This document shows positions 1-7,433 of a stretch of 10,276 nt of DNA, piece by piece. This DNA is from Euperipatoides rowelli. Its lineage: Eukaryota; Onychophora; Udeonychophora; Euonychophora; Peripatopsidae. The stretch lies in assembly GCA_003024985.2 (NCBI GenBank), contig PXIH01S0007799.1; one strand, given 5' to 3'. How positions within the stretch are numbered: position 1 is the first letter of the stretch; each line of letters begins with the position of its first letter. Below the pieces are notes generated by a model that saw nothing but the letters and a program-made list of their open reading frames with translations, had not been told where the DNA came from and did not search any database. Position numbers and translations under genes: made by a program.

Positions 1-94
1 ACTACCTGAAATCTAATTTGGCACTAATCTTGCCTAACTTCCAGTTTACTGTATATGTCTTGACCAGATTAATTTGTTGGCCTTCCCTCATAGC

Positions 95-310
95 AGGGGC
101 ATCACTAAAGGTGGGGTGTGGGGTGGGAGGGTGGCGCTTCTCCCTCCAACTTTGATTGAAAGTCTGAAAAAAGTCCGAAATTTTGGATTGGCAGTTGGGA
201 AAAACTCATATTAATAATTGTGAGTTGGGAATTTGAGGAGTAAGAGTTGGGAAATTTCCAATCCCCTCCCCCCCTCCAAAAAAATTCTCTAGCTACATCA
301 CTGCCTCAAG
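95..310. repeat. G-rich/C-rich dispersed-repeat-like segment
   Basis: This block is more GC-rich and purine/pyrimidine-skewed than its surroundings. It runs from a G-rich left part (113-131) through three near-copies of AGTTGGGAA (192-201, 222-231, 245-253) to a C-rich right part (263-279). The ends carry similar words: GCATCACT on the left and ACATCACTGCC on the right. The right part, with CTAGCTACATCACTG after a C-rich run, resembles the edge of the short dispersed repeats that carry TAGCTACGCCACTG-like ends in several invertebrate genomes; that comparison is from memory. No protein, terminal inverted repeat or target-site duplication is clear, so the class is undetermined. Confidence 0.35.
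113..131 (+). other. Potential G-quadruplex motif
   Basis: Four G-runs (GGGG at 113-116, GGGG at 120-123, GGG at 125-127, GGG at 129-131) are separated by loops of 3, 1 and 1 bases. This satisfies the usual four-run G-quadruplex pattern with very short loops, which favour a stable fold. It sits inside the GC-rich repeat-like block and has no visible gene next to it, so a regulatory role is not implied. Confidence 0.6.
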
Positions 311-392
311 GTCAACCTGTGAGACAGTTATAGCTAGTTTTCTGGCTGCTTTTAGATTAGATTACATTAGATTATCGAATTAGCTGATGTTT

Positions 393-412
393 CATCTTAG
401 TAGTCTAAGATG
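393..412. repeat. Short perfect hairpin, 8-bp stem
   Basis: CATCTTAG (393-400) and CTAAGATG (405-412) are perfect inverted copies around the loop TAGT. It lies just beyond the 3' end (minus strand) of the reverse-transcriptase remnant at 416-592. In an AT-rich window a stem of this size can occur by chance; no function is claimed. Confidence 0.5.
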
Positions 413-415
413 CTT

Positions 416-592
416 TTAAATTTCATTCAACATCAGTGGGTTGTTCTCATAGGAGGAGGTTCCTGCACATGGATTAACAAAGATTTCTATCTTGAACCCT
501 TCTGAGAATTGCCTGATGTTAGCCCAGTACTTAAGGTCATTCAATCATTCTCTTCTTGGTCTTCCTCTTCTTTTTCTCTTTCTGTCCATCAT
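416..592 (-). pseudogene. Decayed reverse-transcriptase C-terminal fragment (non-LTR-like)
   Basis: Read on the minus strand from 592, the frame gives MMDRKRKRRGRPRRE, a stop (TGA, 545-547), then LNDLKYWANIRQFSEGF and on to a TAA at 416-418. The pattern of basic residues, then RGRPR, two residues, W and L(D/N)D(I/L) is a well-known tail of many non-LTR retrotransposon reverse-transcriptase ORFs. Here the expected Trp codon is replaced by TGA, one base from TGG. The residues after KYW do not obviously continue the family's usual pattern. No catalytic reverse-transcriptase motif is visible upstream (higher coordinates), which is instead a C-homopolymer and AT-rich DNA, so this would be a short dead fragment. 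A chance match driven by the pyrimidine-rich plus strand (546-586) is the main alternative. Confidence 0.42.
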
Positions 593-659
593 TCAAGTGT
601 TGTTTTTTCATTATTAAAAAAAAAAGGTATCCATTTTTGGCAACATTTTATCAGTAATT

Positions 660-672
660 CCCCCCCCCCCCC
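660..672. repeat. C13 homopolymer
   Basis: Thirteen consecutive C bases interrupt AT-rich DNA shortly upstream (minus-strand sense) of the reverse-transcriptase remnant. It resembles the G13 run at 5849-5861. Such runs are length-unstable and are a common site of sequencing or assembly error. Confidence 0.9.
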
Positions 673-1640
673 TTCCCAATCTTCTCACAAACATTTCTCC
701 ATTCTCAACTTTAAGAAATGTTAGCGAATTTATTAATCAAGGACTTAACGATCTGTGGATAAATAAATGTAGGCAGGTAAATATTTTCTTTGACTATTTT
801 CTCCCATTTTTTTAGACAATTTATTCAGTTTAGCCTTTTTTTTTTAATATATAGGCCTATATAAAATAACTACTTAATCTCTAGTAATAAAATTTCCACC
901 TGAAGAAAAAATATTAATAAATGCTAAATCATGCTGTTTATTGTGAATGGTTTATTAAAATTTATCTTAGCATTGACTTAGGAAATGTCATGTTGAATTT
1001 ATCTTTTAAGAAGGTTTATGATTTTATTACCATATTTGACATTTGAAAAATAAAAATTGAAATGAATTAAATTTGTCAGCTCTAGAATTATCCTTTTTAA
1101 TTATTGATCTTTTGACATGATAGAAGCAGCCATCAACAGTGTTCATATTAAAAGTCTGCTAAAAACCAACAACATTTTAAAGTTGTGTTATGGGGTCATA
1201 TTTTTGAAAATATTTAATTTAGACTTAAGAATGTCTCTAATCGGCATCAAAAAATAAAGTCACATATGTTTTCTAAAAAGATTAAAAGCATGGGAGATTT
1301 TAATAATATTTCAATATTTTATGGATGCTGTAGAAACGAAGTGATGAGTCCGAGTAGATTGTTGTTTTCATTTGTTATTTAAAACAAATCGGCAGCTAAA
1401 GGCATTGTGTAATTTCCAACAACTTATGCTCAAGCCATCTTACTTTAGATTACTTTTGGTATCACTGGCCTCAGACCTTTTGTTGATTTTGATAAATGTC
1501 TAATTAAATGAAAGAACATTTCATCGCTCTTTTGCAATAATGGGCAAACCCATAATTTTAATGCTACCGGTATGTATTTCAGTAGAGGCAAAATATTGTT
1601 ATTGCAACTATACAAAACAGAAACAATAAGCCTGTTTTGG
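673..1640. other. AT-rich DNA, no gene seen
   Basis: I find no convincing coding frame, RNA gene or mobile-element protein on either strand. Short open frames here are broken by frequent TAA/TGA and lack paired splice signals. A T-run with ATATAGGCCTATAT (848-861) is a perfect 14-base palindrome. The region is best described as intergenic or intronic. Confidence 0.6.
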
Positions 1641-1645
1641 TTGAT

Positions 1646-1703
1646 CAGGGACAACCACGCTGGACTTTCCAGGGACAACCACGCTGGACTATAGTCGTTG
1701 TCC
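1646..1703. repeat. Duplicated 21-bp motif with an inverted half-copy
   Basis: A 21-base unit starting CAGGGACAACCACGC and ending TGGACT occurs identically at 1646-1666 and 1670-1690, separated by TTC (period 24). The second copy runs into the perfect palindrome GACTATAGTC (1687-1696), followed by GTTGTCC (1697-1703), the reverse complement of the unit's GGACAAC. The arrangement is direct-direct-inverted, as in a small foldback or a degenerate transposon end. It is less AT-rich than its surroundings. The minus-strand reading repeats SPAWLSL because the period is a multiple of three, but I do not consider it a gene. Confidence 0.8.
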
Positions 1704-2836
1704 GTCACATTTTCTTCGATACTGTTTAAGATAGCCTACTTGTCTTTTTCTTTTTTACATCATAAATGACTTTCATAGAAACCTTTTCATGCATTAAACT
1801 AAATTTAACTAAAATGACAGTTATCCTCCTTTTTGCAAAACAGGGGCAATTTACTCATTTATTCCTGATATTGTCCAGATGTGTCAAAATATCTGACAAC
1901 CATTTTACACCCCCCTTACCAAAAGCATTCAAACATTTTCTGCAAGTCATTCCACTCTTTTACTATTTGCACATGTATTGCTAAATTCTAAGTTTTACCA
2001 GAAGCACACCCACTTTTTCTTCATCTACCTCATTGAGACATTAAGAAATGTCTACTTTCTACATGTTGCATTCGAGACAATAAAAAGCATTTGTGGTAAA
2101 AACTGCTAGACACCCTTGATTTTGACGTAACTTTATTGTTTATTGCCATAAGAAAGCTGAATTCTCATCCATTAATAATATTATGGAACACCAGAAATAA
2201 AAATAAAATTATATAAAATAGAAATGTAAAATTAAAATTTTCTGTAAATAAGAAAACAGTTTTGTATGCTTTGATTCCACCATTTCTAACTTTCTTTGCC
2301 TGTTCATTTTAAGAAGTTAAAGTATAATAATTAACCTTGCTGTTCTGTTTGTATTAACTAGGCATTTGTACTGTTAAGATCAATATAACCAATATATGCA
2401 TTTAGATATTTAAATTAATTGCACATCAAAACAACAATTATGAATTATAGATACATTTATTTTACTTAAAAATTACATGTATGAAGCTGAAAATCTTTAA
2501 CATTATATGTTTCTTAAATCACTTTTAATATTGTTTGCAGGCTGGACAACAGTAATTAACATGTAATTTACATATGAATTTGTTATAAATTGAATATGTC
2601 ATATTTGTCTTATTGTCATTTGTAGAGATAGATAATTTACATCATGGCCTCTTTATATTTTGATTACTAACAATTGGAAAATTTGCTTTATTGCTAGTTT
2701 CCTGTACCTTATTTACAATAAAATAGGCTTCTTCATTTTATGGTTTATGTATCATGATATAACACAAGGATATACAATTCATTTACTCAGTTCTTCTAGA
2801 AATATTCTTCTTTTTGTCAACTTGTCTTTATTCCAG
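1704..2836. other. AT-rich DNA, no supported gene
   Basis: No frame on either strand shows recognisable protein character. A TTTGCAG acceptor-like site at 2534-2540 is followed by only four codons and a stop in the first frame, and by no donor. The area could be intron of a plus-strand gene ending near 6490, or intergenic. Confidence 0.55.
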
Positions 2837-2914
2837 TTGGGATTTATATCGCATCACAATACAAAAGGCATTGGTAGGCAGAAATGTCAAGCATATTATA
2901 GAAAATTATCATTA
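2837..2914 (+). CDS. Doubtful 78-nt internal exon candidate
   Basis: The segment is preceded by a good pyrimidine-rich acceptor (CTTGTCTTTATTCCAG, 2821-2836) and followed by a donor of strong type (GTAAGC, 2915-2920). Its length is 78 nt, an exact multiple of three. Two of the three frames are open: phase 0 reads LGFISHHNTKGIGRQKC and continues, and the next frame reads WDLYRITIQKALVGRNVKH and continues. I recognise neither product. Exon-like flanks of this quality also arise by chance in kilobases of AT-rich DNA, and the last exon bases (TTA) are not the preferred AG before a donor. If real, it would belong to the plus-strand gene ending at 6259-6490. Confidence 0.2.
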
Positions 2915-2920
2915 GTAAGC

Positions 2921-3414
2921 AATTTATTTTCCTTTAGCATATGTATGTGGTGACAAGTTCATCTAGAGTATCTACTGTCCTTTGTTGCATTATAAGAATA
3001 ATTTGTCGCTGTTCCTAATCATCTTGTTTTTCTGCAGTGTGCTCATGGTATAACATTTTTGTTCCTCTTTTGAATATAATTTGCAATGTTAGTGTCCTCT
3101 GTAAAGTAAAATGCTAAACTAAACACTCTTTACTTTTGTATGCTGAAAAGGTAGTTCAGGCTTATGTTTTCTTTCTGTTGATATGAAGTAAGCAAAATAT
3201 CACAGGTAATGCTATGACCTATTAGCTCATAAGTAATATCCCCAACTACCCTCATATCCTGTTTTTTTTTTTTTTGGTTTTTCACTGGTGGTTTTTCAGT
3301 AGAAACTTGAGTTTTTAGGTTTTTATTAGTACATATGTAGTTTTACTATTGTAAGGCTTACTTGGTATGTATTGTTTGAAAGGATATCAACCCCTAAATC
3401 AAACTAGTTTCTCA
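2921..3414. other. AT-rich DNA with T14 run, no supported gene
   Basis: It contains a T14 homopolymer (3262-3275) followed by GGTTTTTC-type repeats. An acceptor-like site (TTTTTCTGCAG, ending 3037) is followed by a frame that stays open to a GTAAAG donor at 3100, giving a hydrophobic peptide (CSWYNIFVPLLNIICNVSVL). I give this little weight because the composition is simply AT-rich. Confidence 0.5.
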
Positions 3415-4118
3415 TTAACTGTAACATTTACGTTGGATGGTTAAATTTGGGTATAATTTTGATCCATTTTTTTCAAAAATTCTATTAGAGCAGTAGCCTA
3501 AGTTTATATTTACTTCTCCGCACTTCTCAATCAGTTTTATCAGCACAGCATAGTCCATGTGATATAGTACAAAATTTTTCAAGTGATAATGTGGTTGTAA
3601 TATATGATCACTTTCTAGGTGGTCCCATAGATTTTTGGTTGATTTCTCATGGGATTTGTAAACTCCAGCAAGGAGTAATAAGCCAAAATATGCTTGAAAA
3701 GTAGTCCTATCTATACTTTTCCATGTACTTCAATAAACATGTTTTTACTTTCATTATTGTCATTTTCAAAATAATATTCAACAAGAGAAGAGTAGAATAC
3801 TAACTTGAAGGAAGTTTTCAGATCTAAAATCTGTGACAGAACATACCTTGTTGGACCTAGTTGAAGAAATGGCTCCAATATCTTATTTATTTTATTTTAC
3901 GGTTTGCAGGGAGGAAGCAGGGTTTCACATCAATGGTGGCATCCAGATCAATCTCCTCATATTCACTTTCATTGCTTGTATTATATTCAATATCATTACT
4001 CACATTATAATCAAAATCAGATAATTCTTCACTAGCAGGATGCATTTTCAAGTAATTCTAATATTTCCGGCTGATTCGAAGATCTATACAATGCAGTTTC
4101 ACTACAATTGGTTACCAA
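3415..4118 (-). pseudogene. piggyBac-type transposase, N-terminal remnant with three frame changes
   Basis: On the minus strand four frame segments follow each other as a piggyBac (DDE_Tnp_1_7) N-terminal third would. Segment 4118-4035 reads LVTNCSETALYRSSNQPEIL then ELLENASC and a stop. Segment 4045-3887 is an acidic stretch starting MHPASEELSDFDY, rich in Asp/Glu/Asn/Ser, as in the low-complexity N-termini of these transposases. Segment 3896-3711 contains LKTSFKLVFYSSLVEYYF, comparable to the family's 'FF.LFF...L...I..ETN' region. Segment 3729-3415 contains TWKSIDRTTFQAYFGLLL then LAGVYKSHEKSTKNLWD (3622-3699), which closely fits the family's 'E(I/L)KAF.GLLLLAGV.KS....LW' block. Family members are usually about 550-650 residues; the catalytic Asp-containing part and the Cys-rich C-terminus are not visible, and the final segment (to the TAA at 3415-3417) becomes unrecognisable after LWD. 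No TTAA-flanked CCC-type ends were found. It is a dead, truncated copy. The family call rests on motif memory, not a search. Confidence 0.7.
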
Positions 4119-5337
4119 ATATGACCTGAAAATGAGACAAAGAATGCTGTAAAAAAAAAAAGAAAAGATGACTTAGAGCTTAAAACTTATGCAGCCATGT
4201 ACCACTAATGGCAAGAAATAGGATTGAATGTAATACACTAATAGCCCGCATCTATTAGCTTAGTAATAGATGTAATTTTTATTCGGATTAAATTGACCCG
4301 AACATAACAAATGTAACAATCTTAAATGAAACTTTAAAATAAATTGGATTATATATATTTTTTCTAATAATAAACTTTTACCCATCAGGAAACAAAGTCC
4401 TGAAGTATGACATCAAACATCTTTTAATAAAAACATTATAGAATAACAAAATTTATTTTGGGTCATATAAATCTGAACAGAACAGCAGGATTATAAATAT
4501 AAAATAAATAGGTGCAATTGTCGTCCCACAAGAAGTAAGGTATTAGACATCCCACCTCCTCATTAGAGATACTCTCACCTGGATGAAAGGTGGGCATATT
4601 GGGCTTAAGTTGGAGTGTAATGAAAACAGACTTTTTATTATCATTGAAAGCATAAAAAATAGATGAAGAGACATAGATATATGCAGAATGATAGAAGACA
4701 TATGAAAGACTCTGTACATCTAATATTGTGCATGTACTTTTTTCTTCATTCCTTAGGATCAAGTAAATATATTTAATATATAATCAAAACCAATTTATAT
4801 ATGTTGGTGTCAATGTAATCTGAGAGGCTACCACTTCCTGGTCAGGCTATTCCCGAACTAAGAAAGAGGAGGGGGTTTTGGTAGGGAAATTAGGATACAA
4901 ACTTGTCAGAGGTTGGCCAAATTAATGGACTTCCTCTGGGCAGGATGAAAGTGAAACCCGGTGATGTTTTCTTTGAAAAATATCTTTAGATTAGACAACT
5001 AATTAAGACATTTGTGTCCCCAGGAAAAAATAAAATGTGCAGCCACAATAAGTACGGTACCTGATAAGAGTTTTTGGAGCTAACGAAAAATATAAATAAA
5101 ATATGCCATTTTAATTATAATTATTTTTTTATTAAAATAGGCAATTTATGTAAACTACTCTATAAGAATTTGAAAGGTATTCAGCCTTCTATAATCATAA
5201 CTTAATTAAAGTAATATATACATTAAATTAACATATTAATGGTTATAAGAATTAAGTAATACTCTCTTATGAAACAAAAAAATGTGATTATATGCCATAT
5301 GGGGCATCGTATACATCCCTAGTACATTACTTTTTAG
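4119..5337. other. No supported gene; minor hairpins and a mid-GC patch
   Basis: This stretch upstream (minus sense) of the piggyBac remnant may hold its lost 5' end, but no transposon terminus is recognisable. A minus-strand frame at 4463-4762 (99 codons) has no recognisable domain. It crosses a consensus donor (CAG/GTGAGAG, about 4573-4582 on the minus strand), so a minus-strand exon ending there is possible but unsupported. A patch of higher GC at about 4825-4975 looks like old repeat DNA. A weak inverted repeat pairs GCCATTTTAAT (5105-5115) with ATTAAAATAGGC (5131-5142). Confidence 0.5.
4249..4272. repeat. Perfect hairpin, 9-bp stem, 6-nt loop
   Basis: CATCTATTA (4249-4257) and TAATAGATG (4264-4272) are exact inverted copies around GCTTAG. 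It lies about 130 bases beyond the 5' side of the piggyBac remnant, where a subterminal palindrome of the element could sit. No element end is otherwise visible, so that link is inference. Confidence 0.55.
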
Positions 5338-5364
5338 AGTGGCCTAGTAAAGGGATTATTCAAG
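5338..5364 (+). CDS. Possible 27-nt microexon (SGLVKGLFK)
   Basis: An acceptor (CATTACTTTTTAG, ending 5337) and a near-consensus donor (AAG/GTATGT, intron from 5365) enclose exactly 27 bases that read SGLVKGLFK in phase 0. The in-frame triplet just before is TAG, so coding would require splicing. The phase matches the terminal exon at 6259, which also starts in phase 0, so direct joining would give GLFK followed by LRRKESS. The next intron would be 894 nt. Short exons between good signals can be chance, and no homology is recognised. Confidence is therefore low. Confidence 0.25.
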
Positions 5365-5806
5365 GTATGTAGAAAAATAACAATTATTGATTAGCCTATG
5401 TGCTAGTCAAGTCACACAATTTCCAGTGTTGTATAAATTGCAAGGAATATACTAATAATATCTGTGGAATGCAAAAGAGGGTTTAATGTCCAAAATATAT
5501 ATATAAAAAAAAAATTATAGCAAGCTTGAAAGTATTTCTTGGAATGTCTCAGCAAAATGTAACTGGAGCCTTTATTAGCATCTCTGCTTGGGAGAAAGAG
5601 AAAAAGTATGGACCTGGTTTCGTCTATTCTGTTTATAAACCTAGATAAAGTCAGTCAATATATAAATGCTAAAACAACAAACTTGTATTGATTTTATTTG
5701 TAAAATTAAGACTTTGACTTCCTATTTCAACCATATTTATAGAATGAGGATTTAGACTTTCAAAATTAATAGGAAGGAAGTCTGGATGACTTCTGTCTAT
5801 GTATTT

Positions 5807-5836
5807 TGACTTCCAAAATGAACAGAATGGAAGTCA
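5807..5836. repeat. 9-bp inverted repeat TGACTTCCA/TGGAAGTCA
   Basis: TGACTTCCA (5807-5815) and TGGAAGTCA (5828-5836) are perfect inverted copies around 12 bases. The same GACTTCC core also occurs at 5716-5722, inverted at 5776-5782, and with one change at 5788-5794. This gives five occurrences in 120 bases, on both strands. It is probably a remnant of a short palindromic repeat. Confidence 0.6.
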
Positions 5837-5848
5837 CTTATTTCAGGT

Positions 5849-5861
5849 GGGGGGGGGGGGG
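5849..5861. repeat. G13 homopolymer
   Basis: Thirteen consecutive G bases follow directly after the GGAAGTC inverted repeat. The run is unusual in this AT-rich context and, like the C13 run at 660-672, is likely to be polymorphic in length. Confidence 0.9.
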
Positions 5862-6258
5862 AGGAATTTAACTAGAGCACTATAATATTTAACTGATATT
5901 TTAATTATTGTCTTGTAATTACTAGTTTTTTTAATCTTTAAAATCTCTTAAAAATTCCTAGCTTATTAATCCCCACTACCTATTGTGTTAAAATTATAAC
6001 CACTATTGTGTAGGAATTTTAATCCTAAAGAGTACAGTTTTTTTAAAAAAATGGAACACATTCTCCTAAAAAAAGAATGAACACTTTTAACAATTCCTGT
6101 TATTAATACAGAATTGATAAAAATAAAACATAATTCAAATGCATTTTTATGTAATCATATTTTTATGATTTTATAAAAATGGATCTTTTCTATTTTGTAA
6201 TATTGGAACTTTGTCGTTAATAACTCGGCCATTAATTTTTATAATCTTTTTTATATAG

Positions 6259-6393
6259 CTTAGGAGAAAAGAATCTTCTGCCAGCATTCAAAGATTTTCC
6301 TCTCAGCCTTTCAGACTACAAAAGGATTATGAAAATAATAAGGCAGAGCTTTTAAATGGAAAAGCTCAGTCTATGAGAAAATTGAATAATTAA
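6259..6393 (+). CDS. Putative 3'-terminal coding exon of an unidentified gene
   Basis: A strong acceptor (TAATCTTTTTTATATAG, ending 6258) precedes 44 open codons and a TAA stop (6391-6393). The peptide begins LRRKESSASIQRFS, continues QPFRLQKDYENNK and ends QSMRKLNN. It is polar, basic and Ser/Gln/Asn-rich, uses varied codons, and looks like a flexible cytoplasmic C-terminal tail. It has no hydrophobic segment and no domain I recognise. The frame has a TAG immediately before the acceptor, so it cannot be extended upstream without splicing. An AATAAA and an A-run follow within 100 bases, as expected for a last exon. The rest of the gene lies upstream on the plus strand; only weak candidates for earlier exons are visible (5338-5364, 2837-2914). 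The protein family is unknown to me. Confidence 0.5.
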   Translation, partial: LRRKESSASIQRFSSQPFRLQKDYENNKAELLNGKAQSMRKLNN

Positions 6394-6465
6394 CGTTGAA
6401 TCTATTGATTATAATATAAATTTTATTATCTGTGTCCAAAGGGTTGCTATTATTATTTTTAAACA

Positions 6466-6471
6466 AATAAA
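6466..6471 (+). terminator. Polyadenylation signal AATAAA
   Basis: The canonical hexamer lies 73 bases after the TAA of the exon at 6259-6393. An A11 run starts 9 bases further on (6480-6490), where cleavage would be expected. This would give a short 3' UTR of about 90-100 bases. The genomic A-run could also act as an internal priming site in cDNA data, so read ends here need care. Confidence 0.5.
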
Positions 6472-6490
6472 ATGTATGTAAAAAAAAAAA

Positions 6491-6899
6491 CATGCTCTAA
6501 ACTAAAATGCACTAAAAGGTTGAAAATGATCTTTGGGATACTACAGACTTAAGACACGTTTACACTGACATAGCAAATCCTTATCCGATACATGTAGCGG
6601 AACATATATCACAATGGTCATGTTTACAATGCCTTCAAGCATGAATGAATTTGCAATGCATGATTTTGAAATAGCGGTAATTATTTAAACCACACAGGAC
6701 TTGACTATGATAGTAAGATGCAGATAGTTTGTTTATTATTAAATCTCCAAAATTGAGGATCATGAAATGCTTTGTCAAATAAACATGCAGCAATCTTATC
6801 TTCTGATATTGTTTGGAAAATGGTTTAATTTCACATCATAGAATCAAGCAGAGAGTAGCTAGTAAAGTGTACGTTACTATTTTTATTTGTTCACAATGT
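6491..6899. other. Intergenic AT-rich DNA, no gene seen
   Basis: Nothing coding is supported. Near-direct copies CACGTTTACACTG (6556-6568) and CATGTTTACAATG (6619-6631) stand 63 bases apart and resemble words found near ends of small nonautonomous transposons, but no terminal repeat or target-site duplication was found. Confidence 0.5.
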
Positions 6900-7433
6900 T
6901 TTAATTTACGATAAACTTACTAGAAATTAATTTACGATTAAAACTTACTATAAGTATTTGGTGCTAGTTTACTTTTTGGTATTATATATTGTTTTTCACT
7001 TTCAAAGTATTATTTTGCTTAATGTTTTATGAAGTAATAAAACATGTTTAAAGTGGTGAAATCCCGTTTTTAAAAAATAAAAAAAATAAAAAGATTTTTG
7101 AGAACGTAAATGATAAATCTTTTAATTTATTCAAAGTTAGAATAGATGCTTATATATATCTATGATTTAATGTAAGCATCTATGCTAACTTTGAATGAAT
7201 TAAAAGAAATATCATTTACGTTCTCAAAGAACTTAATATTCTTTTTTTTTTTTTTTAAATTTTTAATGACGGGATTACACCACTTTAAACATGTTTTATT
7301 ACTTCATAAAACATTAAACAAAATTCATTTGAAAGTGAAAAACAATATATAAGACCAAAAAGTAAACTAGCACAAATACTTATAGTAAGTTTTAATCATA
7401 AATTAATTTATAGTATGTTTATCATAAATGAAA
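6900..7433. repeat. Long imperfect inverted repeat (about 250-bp arms, 20-nt loop)
   Basis: The left arm (6900-7152) and right arm (7173-7433) are inverted copies around the loop 7153-7172. By hand alignment, 6910-6960 matches the opposite arm at 48 of 51 positions. The apical 56 bases (7097-7152) match at 52 of 56, and 7021-7058 is identical to the reverse complement of 7278-7315 over 38 bases. The arms diverge mainly in an A-rich/T-rich part (7067-7095 against 7240-7270). Each arm contains its own near-tandem duplication (6901-6922 and 6927-6950, both TTAATTTACGAT-type), so the duplication predates the inversion. Weaker similarity may extend outward to about 6861 and 7450. No target-site duplication or transposase was found, and neither arm encodes a protein. 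It may be a foldback/MITE-like element or a local inverted duplication. Its transcript would form a long double-stranded hairpin. Confidence 0.92.

Larger units (their letters stand above)
5365..6258. other. Intron-like AT-rich DNA with small inverted repeats
   Basis: If the flanking exons are real, this is an 894-nt intron beginning GTATGT and ending TTTTTTATATAG. It contains several GACTTCC/GGAAGTC words (5716-5836), a G13 run (5849-5861) and a perfect 10-bp inverted repeat, AAAATTCCTA (5951-5960) with TAGGAATTTT (6011-6020). It also has a near-direct duplication of CCACTA..TATTGTGT (5972-5988) as CCACTATTGTGT (6000-6011). A plus-strand open frame around 5539-5673 has no supporting splice signals and is left out. 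Confidence 0.45.

Noticed and set aside
509-724. 71-codon plus-strand frame, Ser/Pro-rich
   Set aside because: It has no ATG at its start, is low complexity from pyrimidine runs and the C13 tract, and lies antisense to the reverse-transcriptase remnant.
1333-1352. Hammerhead-ribozyme-like words GAAAC and GTGATGAGTCCG
   Set aside because: The core should read CTGATGA, stem II, GAAA. Here it reads GTGATGA, GAAAC lies before it with only a few bases between, and no closing stem II (GGAC) or stems I and III can be drawn in any permutation.
1445-1708. 87-codon minus-strand frame with SPAWLSL repeated
   Set aside because: The repeat comes from the 24-base period of the duplicated DNA motif. The rest has no recognisable domain, and no splice or poly(A) context supports it.
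1766-1984. 72-codon plus-strand frame
   Set aside because: AT-rich composition gives a Phe/Leu/Ile-heavy peptide with no family signature; consistent with chance.
2534-2556. Acceptor TTTGCAG followed by GCTGGACAACAGTAA
   Set aside because: Only four codons precede a stop and no donor is nearby; another frame also closes at once.
2660-2953. 97-codon plus-strand frame as a whole gene
   Set aside because: The first part is hydrophobic AT-driven sequence. Only the 78-nt part between splice signals was kept, as a doubtful exon.
3833-4024. 63-codon plus-strand frame
   Set aside because: It is antisense to the acidic part of the piggyBac remnant, which explains its openness.
4463-4762. 99-codon minus-strand frame, with PTFHPGESISNEE slightly like a piggyBac PG..(I/L)(S/T).DE motif
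   Set aside because: It lies upstream of the N-terminal remnant in the minus sense, so the order is wrong, and nothing around it fits the family. A consensus donor inside it also argues against one continuous ORF.
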